From positions 333,000 through 396,999 of the forward strand of contig QANU01062782.1 of the NCBI GenBank assembly GCA_003254905.1: a DNA stretch of 64,000 bases, in the 5' to 3' direction. Each line of letters starts with the position of its first letter. Within the stretch, counting starts at the first letter, position 1. This stretch comes from Nissolia schottii (taxonomy: Eukaryota > Streptophyta > Magnoliopsida > Fabales > Fabaceae). Of this stretch, positions 1 to 13,692 are shown one piece after another. The notes under the pieces are model-generated. The model ran no database searches. It saw only the letters and a program-made list of their open reading frames with translations, and had not been told where the DNA came from. A program made the position numbers and the translations under genes.

Positions 1-543
1 AAATCGTGTCTATCATGTATCAAAATTTTTTTAGCACTATTTGTACAAGCACCTTTACTCATTTCCAACTTACCTCATTTACCAAAAGAAAATAAAATTC
101 CAACTTACCTCAATTATGGGCTATGGTGAAAGTGACCAATCCATAAGATTTGAAGGTTTTGCTTCCCTGACACATATATATCTTATTCAAACATACTTGG
201 TCAAAGTTCATCTATGTGTGCGTGCATTTTTTTTTTCCGGAGTATAAAACCTTAATGTTTTAACTCCAGAGAAAATTGACCAACGTAATACGTGGGTTGA
301 GGAAGGGAAATATGACCTGGTATAACGCAATTTGTATGAAATTTCTAGCATCTGTTTGTTCTCTTGTGCAAGAAAAAAAATGCTAATCACATATTGGTGT
401 TCACACCATGCAATTTCTGTGGGACCAGTGCACAGTGACAATGCTTAGTAAAAAATGCTTACACCACTCTTGTACATCACGTTTAATATACACTGTCTCT
501 CCTCTCTCCTCACTCTTTCTCACACTATTCTTTTGTCTTTTGA
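1..543. other. intergenic, no gene seen
   Basis: AT-rich sequence with homopolymer runs. The short open frames here have no recognisable domain. I see no RNA gene or promoter that can be tied to a coding region. Confidence 0.5.
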
Positions 544-1832
544 TAAAAATTTGTATTTGATACTTAAAATTTTTTTAGTTGGAATTTAATTTCTTAAAAA
601 AAAAATTATTCATTTTTAATTTCCACCATTAATTTAGGTTAAACGGTGCTAATGTGACCACCGCCCCAAATTTGATCCATTTTTAAATTTAAAAAAAAAA
701 AAATTCCCCAAATCTTCTCTTCCCTGAATTATCCTGTTCTCTATCCCAAATCTCCAAATCATTACTCACACACACCAGATCGAGATAGAGATAGATCTAG
801 AGAGAGAGAGAGGGGGGGAACGGATCTAAACCAGAGAGAGGGACTCGCCGCCGCCATGGAAGTGGCGGCGCCGAGCAGCAGGGAGGCCGAGAGAGAGAGC
901 TTGAGAGAGAGAGATCCGGAGAGAAAGAGAGGAAACCGAAAAGGAGAGAAAAAGAGAGAGGTCGCCGAAAGAAAGGGGAAGCCCGCCGCCGTTGGTGGTT
1001 CACCATGGCGGTGACGTCCCCTTGAGGCCGAGAGAGAGAGAGAGAGCATGAAAGGAGAGAAACAGAAAAACTGCCGAGAGTGAGAGAGCCCTGAGAGAAC
1101 AGATCTGAGAGGGGGAACAAATCTTCCTTCCCCCTGTTGTTGCGCGATCTTACTTCTTCTTCATCCCATGCTACCAAGGGCTCGCCGGCCGCCGCGTAGA
1201 GAGTGGCTTCCAATGACATTGGCGGAGGCTGCTCCTCTGCGTTCGAGCGTCCCTCCACCGGTTCGTCATCGCCGCACGCTGCCATGCGCGTTTGCCTCCA
1301 TCAGCGGATCCATGTCTGGGTCTTCTCCGGCTTCTCCTTCCCCTTCTTTTTTATTTTCTACTTGCTGATGTTGTTGTTGTTGCTAATCTATAATGTTGGC
1401 TACCAAATCTGGTGGTGGGGGAGGTTCTCCCAGTGGGCGTGGTTTTTGTGGTGGGGATAGATGGTTAAGAGTTATGGTGGAGGCTTTGTAAGGTGGTGAT
1501 GGTGGCATTTCAAGCTGTGGTGGTGGTTGTGGGGATCATGGGGTGGCTGTCGGTGGTTGTGCATTGTGGGTAGGGGCTATTGTTAGCCAGGTGGTGGGGT
1601 TGAGAGAAGAGGAGATGGTGGTGGGATTTAGGGGTTTTTATTTTTTTTTTTTAAATTTAAAAACGGGTTTGGGTTTAAATTTTGAGTTTAATTTAAAAAT
1701 TTGAATTATTTCGTGTGATAAAAGTCATGTCAGTGCGTTTTATTCAAATTGATGTAGCGATTAAAACTAATAATTTTTTTAAAAGATTAAATTCTATCAA
1801 ATTTTCTTTTAAGAACATACAAATTTTTTGAC
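544..1832. mobile_element. old Mutator-like (MULE) element with long inverted ends
   Basis: The left arm (about 544-665) is matched in inverted orientation by the right arm (about 1720-1832). Shared blocks include 'aaaaatttgtat', 'gaatttaat' and the inner 'acggtgctaatgtgac' against 'acgcactgacatgac'. This inner GTGCTGACGTGGC-like block recurs in the MULEs at 25001 and 37902. The interior (730-1620) is GA-rich, GC-richer than the flanks and codes for nothing I recognise; its open frames on the minus strand are low-complexity Ser/Leu/Pro. The layout resembles a non-autonomous or gene-capturing MULE, but no captured gene could be named. No target duplication was identified, so the ends are approximate. 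Confidence 0.5.
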
Positions 1833-2689
1833 ATTACCATATTCAAAACTTAATTAAATCTTTTCTTTTATTCTTATTTCTTCCTCTTTTATCTCACTCC
1901 TCTACATTTTTTTCCCTTTTTTCTTCCTTTATTACTTACCCTATTTTTCTTATTTTTTCAATTTTTCTTCTTCATTCATTACATGGGCTATTTTAATATG
2001 ATTTTTTTTTCATTTTTTCTTTTTCATTCTTCCTTTAACTTTATAGATCTTAGAGTTTTTATATTTGTTTCCGACATATTCTTTGTATATGATTATTATA
2101 TAAAATTGTACATAATTATTTAAAAATTTATGCATGTAAACACCAAATTTTCCTTCTTTGTTTTTATTTTTTGTTTTAGTCATTTTTTTCTCATTATTCA
2201 AAAGTTTATCTATATGTAAAATATTTGTGCATTTTTGTTAAAATTTTGTGTATGTGATCATTAAAATTTTCATCTTCATCTTTTTTTTTTTGCTTCATTT
2301 TCGTCTTATTCTTTATTTTTGTTTGTGAAAAATTTATACACTTGAGTTCAAAAATTTGTGTTTTTATTTTAAAATATTTGTGTAAAAAGATTTGTGCCGT
2401 TGTATGATAGCAAAAAAATGTGGTCTAAAGTTAGCATCACTAATGCTTAATTAAGAATATTATCATCTGGTACGGGATAATAAGTTAAGGTGGACTTGTT
2501 CCCCTCGAGAAATTATATCAATACAGATAGCGGAGGGTAGAGATTGGCTTGTAAAGCAAGTTTACTAGAAGACATAGGACCATGCACTACGCCACTGAAT
2601 TCTTCAAGAGACTAAAAAAAATTTATAAAGTTCTACAATGCTCATTTTTTTTTAAGATATGGATCAATTAGAGACGGTTTTTTAAATAT

Positions 2690-2895
2690 TCCACGACTCA
2701 TAATCTAATATGGCATTAATGAATTATATGATTTAATGTAATAAATTAATTTAACGGGTCATGAAGTAAATATTATATGTTATTTAATTTATTCATTTTT
2801 ATAATTTTGCAACTAAATTCATTAAATTTTATTATTATTTCAAGATCTAATATGACATATTAATGAATTATATGATTTAATGTGATAAATTAATT
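2690..2895. repeat. two-copy direct repeat, about 152 bp apart
   Basis: The block containing 'gaattatatgatttaatg' followed by 'ataaattaatt' occurs near 2717 and again near 2868. Each copy is preceded by a 'tctaatatg' stretch. It looks like an old local duplication in AT-rich DNA. Confidence 0.55.
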
Positions 2896-3989
2896 TTTAA
2901 TATAATATTTATAAAGAGGTGCATTATAAGTTAAAATGGTCCGTAAATTACTAAATATCTTATAAGTTAGTTTTTTTAATGATTTGACTAATGAAAAATT
3001 TATTACAATCATATAGAACATGAAATAATAATAAATCTGATGAATTTAATTATAAAAATTATAATGGAGTAACATAGAGTATTTATCCCTAGAATATTTA
3101 AGCAACCATTTTAGTTAGTTTGTAAGTTATAACATAAAAAGAAAAAAAGAAATAGTCGGAAGACTGATATGATCGGAGGGATCTTTCCATTTGAATAAGT
3201 TCTTGCTTTAAAACATTTAAATTTGGTTGTCTATTTTTATAGTCTCTATTGCTTTCATCTTGATTCACCGAGTCACGACTCAATCAATGTCGAGAAAAGT
3301 TGTATTGATTTCTATCTACATCACTGCTAAACTAAATATTTTAATTTTCTACTATGTGACAGGATATAGGCTCATTGAACTCATCCAAGAACACGTAGAA
3401 ACAAATTCCCCGAGTCAAACTCCTTTGCTCATCAGACCATTAGAAGTATTCTCTATGACTTAGACAAATTTCTGATTTACTAGATCGAAATCTACCAAAA
3501 TTTAACGGAAGAAGATATTGTTTTGCATGCAAAACGAAAAGTGTTTAAATTTAATACCATTGTTATTTATCATACGTTCTACAAGAATAGATGCTGTATC
3601 TAACGATTTAAAACCCAAGTATTGAATTTTCGTTTTAGTGATGCTAGTCAGTAGACTTTGTTCATAATGTGATTCGTTCATGTAAGTAGCATACCTCTGA
3701 CTTTTCTCCTCGAGCACAATTTGACCTTTCCCTAGCAACCACTGACACCAGGCACATACAGAAGCTCCCATGTGCAAATATTCACAAACCAACATCATTC
3801 ACTCAAGAAACTAATTATTAAATTTGAGAATTGTTCAGACGAAATCATCAAGTATTCAAACCTAGGTCCCACATGAAGCAGAAAACGTTGATCAATCTGA
3901 TCTGCTTTTACTAACAAAAACACATTCACATGTGCCTCCGCATATGCCTATATGGAAGAAGTGAAGCGTGAATAGAAATAATTGAATGT

Positions 3990-3992
<3 letters not shown>

Positions 3993-4034
<42 letters not shown>
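3993..4034. repeat. (GA)n microsatellite
   Basis: About twenty GA units, roughly 180 bp downstream of the stop codon of the minus-strand copper ATPase. The open frames reading through it are artefacts. Confidence 0.95.
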
Positions 4035-4038
<4 letters not shown>

Positions 4039-4216
4039 GGAGAGAGGTGCATTTACAAAATTACAATGAATTGGCAATTACAATTACAAATTGCACTCCC
4101 AATGAGTGCAGAGGAACTTGAGGAAAATGCACAAAATTGGAATTTTAAAGGGGTCAAATTCATTTGTACCCCCTAAATCTAAAATTCATAATTATTCCGA
4201 TTCATCTATTCTATAG

Positions 4217-7200
4217 TTACTCTACAATTATTTGAAGTATTGTCGTAAGTTTGGGTTTTCTATATTTTCTGAGAAGCAAAGAAGAGCATACAACACTTAC
4301 AGACGAGAGAGCCATGCATGCACCAGCAACCCATGGTGGCAGCTTGATCCCCAGTGAAGGAAATAAAATCCCAGCAGCAACTGGTATGGCAACAACATTG
4401 TAGGCCATCGCAAATACATAATTCAATCGAATACGAGAAAAGGTCTTCCTGGAAAGATCAATGGCTGTGATCACATCTTCCAGATTATCTCTCATCAGCA
4501 CATAGTCAGCAGCTTCTATAGCAATATCTGTCCCAGCCCCAATTGCCATACCAACATCTGCAGCAGCTAATGCAGGAGAGTCATTAATACCATCACCAAC
4601 CATTGCTACTATACTTCCATCTTTTTGAAACGAATGGACAACATCCGCCTTTCCTGCAGGCATAACCTCTGCTCTAACATCTTGAATGCCAACCTGCCAT
4701 ACAAAAGGTTTTCACTTCAAGTTTGGCAATAAAATCAATTTAATCTAGTAAAACTCATATTACAACTCTATTATAAAGAATTGTAACAAATTTATAATCA
4801 TACCTCTTCGTTCAACTATTACTACTGCAGTTATGATTAAGAAAAACAATTGTAGTCCCAATTAAATCCGAAGGCCAGAGTATAGGATAAAGTCTTTCAT
4901 TTATTGATTCCAATTATTCCTGTGGTGGTCAATTTTGTTCTACTACACACCACTATAATCCATGCGAAGATATTGGTTTTCTTTGAGCAAGCAAGAATCC
5001 AGATGTTGAATGCAGTTACTAAGATGAGAAACCTATAGCCTTGAAACCACACTCAAGGTTGTCACAATACCTACCTTTAACAGACAACCAAGAGAGAAAA
5101 ATTATACAAATATGTACAAACCTCTTTGGCAACAGCTCGAGCTGTTCTCCAGTTATCTCCAGTAACCATAACAGGCATGACTCCCATTTTATGGAGGCCC
5201 TCTATAACAACAGAAGCTTCTCTCTTTAGGGGGTCTGCAACCCCTAACACTCCAGTTAATACATCGTCATATGCTACCAGTATCCCTGTCTTTGCACTTT
5301 CCTCAAGCTCTACCATAAAACTTTCCACTTCGGTAGAAATATCTATGCCACTTTCCATCAGCAGCTTCCTGTTACCAACCTGCTCATGACATACTGCATC
5401 AGATAAACAATCCTAGGAGAATTCAAAACAAATTCCACATTTTATAAAGATAACGACATATAGCAATAGCCCGAAGTCCGTACCAAAATACGCTTCCCAT
5501 CTATAAAGCATTGGACACCTCTTCCCGGAAGAGCAGAGAAGTCTGAGACATCATAAAGCCACCCTGACTTTATCTCCTTGGCATCATTCTGAGTACCACT
5601 GGTAGGAGAGGACTCGTCAAAGAAATGAAAATGGCGTGCATATTGTAATATTGCTTTAGCCAGTAGGTGTTCACTGCTAGCCTGAACAATAAAACACGGA
5701 ATTAAAACAGATAGATTCCTACAATAGGCCTCAAACAAGAAACTTAAGGGTGAAATTTTCTAACAAATCAATTAGTGAGAAATGAAAAATCTTCTCTAAT
5801 ACTGTTCATAATCCTCTTTCACCGTGCTAGAACACTTGGAGAAGTTGAGCTGTCTGTATCTAGAAGGGGAAGAAAATGCATAAAATATTACTCTTATAGG
5901 TGTTCTATAGCTGGATCTAGGTTCCAACCAGGTATGTGACAATACCATAGCCAAAGAAAGTAATTATCATCAAGAAATCGAAAGTCACCTCAGCAGAAGC
6001 CACCAATGTAAGAAATTCTCCACGTTCCATTCCTGTAAACACCTTGACAGTAGTAACAGTGGCTTTCCCTTGAGTTAGAGTGCCTGTTTTATCAAATACA
6101 ACATATTTCACCATCTGAGCCCTTTCCAAGGCATCTCCTCCTTTAATTAGCACACCATTGTTAGCCCCAACCCCTGTTGCCACCATGACAGCAGTTGGTG
6201 TTGCCAAACCAAGTGCACAGGGGCATGCAATCACCACAACAGATATTGAAAACATGAGGGCAAAAACGAAGTGATTTCCATTTTTGGGCAGCCATTCTTG
6301 TGGGTAAGCTCCAAGAGCCCCAGCAATATACCTACAATCAGCCAAAATATTTAGAGAAAAAGTAGGGACAAACATTTCAATTTCAAATGAATTTTTATCA
6401 ATATGCCAAAACTTTTCAATGTAATCTTACCAACATATGAATGTCAATAACGACAAAGCCACAACAGTAGGAACAAATATGCTTGCAACCTGAAAACCAA
6501 AAAGAATGGCACCCGAGTTCATATCTGATATTCCTTCACTGATTTGTGGACCAATCTACTATACACAGCTATACAGTTCATAAAATAGTGACTACTTAAA
6601 AAAATTATGAGCACAAAAAATAACAGCTCCTTCAATCAGGAATAAAGCATAAACCTCAAATTACTTGATTCAATAACAATTCAAATTTACGAATAATTTC
6701 ATAGAAGGAGCTTCAGTGATCAAAGGTGAGGAATTAAAATATTGGCAGAACTAAATGCCGACTCCTTGCTACCCAATGTATCTCTTACAATTATGACTAC
6801 CAATTGAAAAATATGAAATTGTGTGGTTGTGATTTTCTAGGCCATCTAGAAACATGAAACATATAATTTATTTCAGAATTGGTTCATGATCTAATACTTA
6901 CTTCATCACAGATAAGGGAAAGCAATTTTATTCTATGCATAAATATATACACTATCAAAGTAACACATAGACGATAAGGATCACCCAAGAGCAAAACAGG
7001 AATGCTTACATAATCAGCAAACTTTTGAATGGGTGCTTTGGACATCTGGGCTGTCTCCACCAAACTAATTATCTGACTCAATACTGTATCAGATCCAACT
7101 CTGGTAGCTTGAATGTGAAGGACACCATGCAAGTTGATTGTACCTCCAATAACGGATGCGTTAAGCTCCTTTGAAACAGGTATAGATTCACCAGTCACCA

Positions 7201-9634
7201 TGCTCTCATTTACATAACTTGAGCCCCAAGTGACAATACCATCAGCAGGAATCTTTGTACCAGGAATAACTTTTAATGTGTCACCAGGTTGAATGAGTAA
7301 GGAATCTATTTCCCTTTCTTCAATATATTTACCACCTAGAAAACAAAACAATTACCAGCAAGTTGTAATTTGATGTTGCAATGAAATCTGGAACATGATA
7401 AATGAAATAACTTTCATTAATGAGTTTCAACCTAAATATAAGATAATTAAAGCAACGATTTTTTCATGTCAATTTTCTTAAGAAAACAAGGCATATAAAA
7501 TGAAAGCGGCATGCACCTGTATCTTTGACAACCAATAAAGCTGTTGCAGGAGTAAGTTCCACTAACTTCTTAATGGCATCAGATGTCTTTCCCTTGGCAA
7601 GGCATTCCAAATACTTGCCCAACAATACAAATGTTATGAGCATAGCACTTGTTTCAAAGTATGTTGGAGACCAAAATCCAGTAAAAGCACCATACAGAAG
7701 AGCACAAACAGAATAAACATAAGAGGCTGTAGTTCCCAAAGCAACCAGGACATCCATGTTTGTTGAACCATTTCTAAGAGCTCTGCCAGCTGCAATGTAG
7801 AAGCGCCTTCCAATCACAAATTGGATGACACTCACCAATGCCCACTTCAACCAGTCATCCATCAGGAAAGGTCCACATCTCCAAAGTAATAAGGAGTACA
7901 CGAATGGTATATGAGGACAAATTACCCCCATAAAGAAAAGAGGAATCTGACACAAATGCATCAAGCAAAAATCAATTCAAAAAATCAAACATGAACCTCA
8001 ACAAAATAAGGGGTATTGACAAAGGCCCTGAAATTTTACATATGACAATTATTCATTCCTTTCTATGACAATATCAAGTCTCCTTTTACTTCTGTATGTT
8101 TCTATAAATAATGAAGAAGATGATATCATGACAGGGATACCTTTTCCCTTAGATGAAACTTATGTATGAACTAGTACAAGATACAAAAACTCCTATCAAT
8201 AATAAATATATGGGATTTGACAAATGCAAAATATAAGGATGAATCAGTCCATAATAAAGTACTCAGGTCTGAGAAAACTGCTATGAGACACCCTTTCCTC
8301 TCAGTCCCATCTTTCCTCTCAGACACCCTTTCATTCTCAAACACAATACACTACCAGCAAATTAACTCCTACTATTTCTGCGGCAGTGCATTTTGGAAAT
8401 AAATCTCTGTTTATGCACATCTAGTAAATGTTAAATCATCTAACAACGACTATGGCATATGATTTAACACAACTACAATAAGTGCAATCAGAAAAGGAAT
8501 AAAAATAAAGTAACCAAACAACAAATGGACAACTAAACCACATGAAAGCATACACAAATATTGCCATACAGAAAGTGAAACTAAAGAGATACTCACACTA
8601 AGAAACAAGCTGGAAATAAAAAGCCGAAACATAGTTGAGCTTTCCGCACCATCTTTAGAAGCCATTCTGGCATAAGGGTTCCTAACTTGCAACCTAAACT
8701 TCCCATTACTTCCGAGCTGGATCCCATCAACCAAGGATCTAGAATTGATAACTTCGGGATCAAACACAACGTCCAGTTCATTCAACGCCGTGTCGAGACG
8801 GAACTGCCTCACACCTTTCATTCCACCAAGCATGCCTTCCAGAAACTGACCATCAGCAAAACTGTACACACCAACAACCCCTAGAACCACCTTATCCTGC
8901 TCACTGCTCCGCACAAACGAAGCCTCAAAACCAGCATCTTCGATCGCACCAACAATCTCATCTTTGCTAATCACGTTGGGATCATACTCAACCTCGCCCA
9001 AGGAAGTAGCCAAAGCCACCACAGCCTTTTTGACACCGTCGAGATCCCTCAGGATCCCCTCGACGGAGTTCACGCACGCCGCACATGTCATCCCGGTGAT
9101 CGTGAACTGACCTACCAGAGTACCATTTATCTTCGTTCCAACCGCACTTTGCTGAGGTTCGGGCAGAACCTCAGCTTCGAAACCTGCATCTTCAATCGCA
9201 TTCTTAATGTCTTCATCCTAGGGTTTAAAAAAAACGCACCAGTGCCAGATCAAAAATTAAAAATCAGCAGTAGCTATTAGCTAAAACAAAATTTCATAAC
9301 GATGCTGAAGACAGAAACTAACCTTGACTAGGCTCGGGTTGAAAACGACGTCGGCTCTGTTCTGGAGGAGCGCGACGGAGGCGGAAACGACGCCGTCGAC
9401 GGACATAAGAGCCGATTCGACGGAGTTGGAGCAGGCGGCGCAGGTCATGCCGGTGACTCTCACCTGAATCCGCCTCGTTCCTCCTTCGTCGTCGTGGAGC
9501 GAAATGTCGCGAGTTTCGTAGGAGTCGAGGAGGCGAACATCCTCGAGGTCGCCGGAGTCATCGACGGCGTCGAGGGAGGTTTTCCCGGCAGCGCCGACGG
9601 CAGTCAGCTGGAGGTCTCGGACGCTCGGCGCCAT
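4217..9634 (-). CDS. RAN1: RAN1/HMA7-type copper-transporting P1B-ATPase
   Basis: ATP-driven Cu(I) pump of the plant RAN1 family, which supplies copper to ethylene receptors and post-Golgi proteins. Exons by eye: 9634-9323, 9217-8597, 7946-7517, 7335-7010, 6489-6431, 6331-5989, 5681-5484, 5379-5122 and 4693-4217. All have GT/AG borders and join in frame to 1007 aa, close to the roughly 1000 aa usual for RAN1. Visible motifs: two N-terminal HMA domains with GMTCAAC (residues 62-68 and 146-152), a third HMA-like stretch without Cys, TGES near residue 500, the CPC metal site (619-621), DKTG with the phosphorylated Asp663, GDGIND (882-887), and a C-terminal M..SS membrane segment. The start is the ATG of MAPSVRD; upstream in-frame codons lie in the leader. 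Oddity: the nearly invariant SEHPL motif of the nucleotide-binding domain reads SEHLL (Pro to Leu at 703). The gene otherwise looks intact. Confidence 0.95.
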
Positions 9635-10119
9635 GAGAAGAAGGTGCCGAGGGGAATGCGAGAGGAGAGGAAATTTATAAAAGAGGAAAAAAGGAATTCG
9701 AGATGGAAAAGTGATTTGGAGAGAAAATGATGAATGGAAATGGAGATAAAAAAGAAGAGAAAAAGAGAGGAAAATGGGAAAGGCTTTTTCTTCCGAAGGT
9801 GATGGTTGAGACGGCAATTTTTTAACTAAGTGGAAGGTGCGGGTGGGGCCGGTAATAGATTGCTGGAATTTGGAGGGTGGTTTTTCTGGTTTTACCGTTA
9901 TGCCCTCTGGGTTTTGGTGGAATTGCATTATTGCCTTGTACTTTCTATGCTTGTGCCTTGTGAGGGTATCGTACTGCAAGCCACGTAGGCCGTGTTTGGT
10001 TTGGGCGTTTCAACCAACAACGGCGTTGCTTCTGGTTTCGTCAAAAGTGGCGTATTGCCAGCTCTGGTCAAACAACGTCAAGGGTTTATCAACAAAAGGA
10101 AAATATACAGAGATAATAA
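9635..10119. other. 5' flank of the copper ATPase gene
   Basis: Leader and promoter DNA of the minus-strand ATPase. It is purine-rich on the plus strand up to about 9780. From 9990 it carries 'ggccgtgtttggtttgggcg', which resembles the end of an hAT-type MITE; no matching second end was found. Confidence 0.4.
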
Positions 10120-10290
10120 CGTCAAACAAAGAGCGTTAGAGTTCGAATTCTACTCGTCAATAAGAAGGTTTGTTTTTTTTTTAAACTAATTTGTAAGTAT
10201 TTTTATAAATATTTAAAGAATTTAAAGGTATATTTTATTCCTAGTGAGGTGCATGTGTTTACTTCACTTAAAATTTTAAGTAAGAAAAAA
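10120..10290 (+). repeat. SINE-like 3' half (tRNA box B plus conserved tail)
   Basis: 'gagttcgaattctactcg' resembles a tRNA box B. The following stretch ('taagtatttttataaatatttaaagaattt', described here only by its position 10190-10222, then a 'gaggtgcatgtgtttactt' block) aligns with the tail at 37790-37890. Box A is missing, so this is a truncated or diverged copy. Confidence 0.4.
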
Positions 10291-10840
10291 TAGAGAAAGA
10301 GAAAAAGATGTTAGAAATGACGATTAATGTAAAGAGGAATTGGTGAAATAATTATTTGAATTCTTTGATTATATTTCAGATTAGAGGCCGTGCAAACTCT
10401 CTTATTAAAGTAAATTAATACCTTTTGAAGTAAATTGACTATTATTCATTTTGAGATGAGAATATCAGTAATCAATTACCATAAATAAAGTGTAAGGAAC
10501 TGCTAATAGGGTGGCATGAAAATCTGGCACGTGACCCACGTGCGTTCTACTTCATGTTTATATTTTAGAGGTATACTGCATTTATATATGCGATTCAATT
10601 TTGGATTTTTTGATATCACAAGTTTAATAAATTGTAGGATAGATTATTCTTTTAATTTATTATCATTACAATTTGTTTTCGTTATCATTACTATATACTA
10701 TCATTACAAGTTTTTTAAAAGATTTCTCACATGGAGTGTGTGGATGAATAGGTTGTCAGATCCTCAAACATATACACAGGGTGAGGGTCTCAGCAAAGAA
10801 TTGTAAAGGCAATTTGACACAATATATATACACACGCGCG

Positions 10841-11010
10841 GGTTTACTCTAGTAATCTATAAAATATAAGAGTATCAATATCATAACATCTAAATTTTCG
10901 TTACGCGTCTCATTAATTCAAATTGTTTATTGTTTTAAATTTACGATTAAATCACAATTATTCAAATACAATGAAGTATCGATACATTCATAACAGTTTA
11001 GGTACTGAAA
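10841..11010 (+). mobile_element. MITE, copy 1 of the GGTTTACTC family
   Basis: Begins 'ggtttactct' and ends near 'cagtttaggtactgaaa'. Its full length aligns with the reverse complement of 13693-13870, sharing 'atcataacatctaa', 'caaattgtttatt' and 'aagtatcgatac'. It has no coding capacity. A (TA)n tract follows at 11011-11030. Confidence 0.65.
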
Positions 11011-13692
11011 ATATATATATATATATATATATTATGTACATATTAAAAATGGAATAACTCGTGAACTCGTTAATAAATGAAAAATGAATAAACATAACAT
11101 TTTATTTACAATGAATACAAATAATATTATTATGTATAACCCAATGTTTAAATGTGATAACGGTATAAAATAACATGGATTCAAATCCTATTGTTTAGAG
11201 AAATATGACAATTTCATGTTTGAGAAAACCCAACCAACCCAGACTGGTTAAAAGCATATTAAGAACTACAATTTTAACACGTCCACATTAAAATTATTTT
11301 TTTTCTTATTATTTAATCTTATAAATTCAGCCAACTTTCATTCTAATTGACTTTTATGGTTGCATATTATATATATAATATATATTCTTCAATGATTGTT
11401 GCTACTGTAACATATTCATTAATGGATAAACGAACTTTCCATCTTGAGTTCGGTTGGATTGGAAAGCTTAATAATTAAAAAAAAAAAAGATTTTTTTTTG
11501 TTTTGTGTATGGAGACAAATATTGTTGGAAGGATGACACTTTTCTCCACCAACGCTCGTATAGTCTCCACTAACCTAAACGAAAACAACTAATACGTAAA
11601 AAGAAGAGAGATAAATTAAAACGAAACTGTGGGTGCACTGTATCTTTAATCTTATCTTCCACCAAAACCATGAGTGCATAACGTTTGTATGATTGCCGTG
11701 TGGAACATTATTATCATATCTGAAATGTGATGTCCACAAAAGCTTCTTTTTTCTTACACTCACACTAGCATGCCATATCTCATATATATAATTCAGGATT
11801 TCTTCTTCTTTTACCTCTTTATAATATAAAGTTTTACAAACTTTCAATTACTTTGGTCACAGTTTAAATGTGTCAATTATATCCTACAAACATTAATATC
11901 TTCAACCCATTTAATAATTAATTATGTCATTTCTTTTGTGTCATAACTGCATATGAGCAATTTTGTCAACTATCAAAACTGCCATTAAACATGCATGTTG
12001 ACAAGTCACATATTCGACATACACTATGATCATTTTTATTTTTATTTTTATTTTAATTTCAACCTCTTTTTAATATAAAATAAAGAACGTTGTTTGACAG
12101 GCATAGAGTGCTTGTCAAGACCACTGATCTATATAACAAGTTTACTATTTTTTGTTCCCATTGTTAATTCGATTTTTACCCTTATAATTAGTTAACTTCT
12201 TTTTGTTTCATGAAACTGTTATTAACCTCTTATTAATCATCCACTAAGAAGTTATTCAAGGTTCATACTTTTTTTATTTGCATTATTGAATTATTATTTG
12301 TTGAAAGACAATTTTATAAAATTATATTTATATTTAATTATATAAATACTAAAAAATAGAAAATGCTCACTAGTTATTATGTTATGTTCTTGTTTTGTAT
12401 ATAGGAGGTGCAAGACAAAAACCCTAATCATATGAAAATGAAGAAGAAAATATATAACACGATCCCATTCATTGACCATAAACAAATTTGACTTTGATTT
12501 TTTTTTTTTAAAAATGACCTTGATTTTATTTTGGAAGGCTCTAAAAAGAAAAAGAAAAAAAGTCACACGTTGACAAATGTTCCTCAAATCATCTGGTAAT
12601 TGTCAAGCAGATTTCGCTTTTTGGTTTTTTCTTAGTTGTTCTCTATGTTGTTTATTGCAATTTGAAAACTATATTTTTCATAGTGTTATGCATTAATTAT
12701 TTAAGTTTTATGGAAGTACAATATAAACACAATTTTACAGTTTACTTAAAAAAATACAATTTTACGCGGTTAATTAATAAAAATCAAGAGAATTAACATG
12801 TGGTATTAAGTATTTACATATGTTTGATTTCTATTACTTGATATATGGCAACTTTTTTTTATTCATAAAATTGTGAGAGAAATTATTCGCATCGTTTTAA
12901 AAAGATAACTTTCTTTTTTTATATATATATAATCGAACGTATATCCTCAATTTTACGAAAACCAATCTGTAATATTAATGCTTAAGAATTTAATTTTTAG
13001 TTATACCGTGAATCCTCGCCCAATTAACAACAAATGTGAAATGAGACAGTTAAAATGTTATAGATTTTTTCCATTTCCCCGACTCGGCCCATAAAAAGGC
13101 GATCAGGAGCAAGAAAGTCTAGAGTTTGAAAATATGGGCACGTGGAATCCATGCCAATTCAACACGGCAAATTTGTGTTGAGTTTTCATTTCACCACGTC
13201 AATCTGTACTACACAAACTCTAAAAAATGTACTACATTGGTGGCAAAGTAATTTCAATCCAGGCTTAGGTGTAAGATTTTTGATTTTCAATAAAAGTGTA
13301 AGCAACGGTATGTTGGAATATTTGTATGAATTGCTTTCTTTGGTGAGATAACATTAATAAGTTAATGATGCATCCCTATATGGGATTTGTTGGAACTACG
13401 ATATATTAGGAATGATGTCCATATCAATACGAAAACGGTTTGATTGTTTTCAAAAACAATCATGTTTTAGCTTTCAACACGTTAGTTGAAAGTATAGGTG
13501 GTTAGCTAAACGAAACCAGTCGAAAGCCAACAACTAGTTTGGAAATAATATTGTGGATTTGTTGCTTTTCAAAAGCAAATGTTATTGATGTTTGTGAAAA
13601 AGTGAATAGTTCAAGATAGTGTTCAATACTGATAAAAGTTATTACAAATAAAATAAATAATTAATATTTAGAAATGTTTAGATATACATATA
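11011..13692. other. intergenic, AT-rich, no gene seen
   Basis: Long AT-rich stretch with (TA)n and homopolymer tracts. Open frames at 11575-11847 and 12294-12587 (minus) and 13142-13351 (plus) have no domain, no splice context and compositional bias. I see nothing else that can be supported. Confidence 0.5.

Larger units (their letters stand above)
1833..4216. other. intergenic, AT-rich, no gene seen
   Basis: Mostly poly-T/poly-A-rich DNA. It contains a roughly 150-bp-spaced direct repeat (2690-2895) and a GA microsatellite (3993-4034). Short open frames at 3227-3463 (plus) and 3502-3798 (minus) have no recognisable motif and are not called. The last 200 bases probably include the 3' UTR of the copper ATPase. 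Confidence 0.5.

Noticed and set aside
797-1285. 162-aa minus-strand open frame as a gene
   Set aside because: Low-complexity Ser/Leu/Pro translation of GA-rich DNA inside a MULE-like element; no domain.
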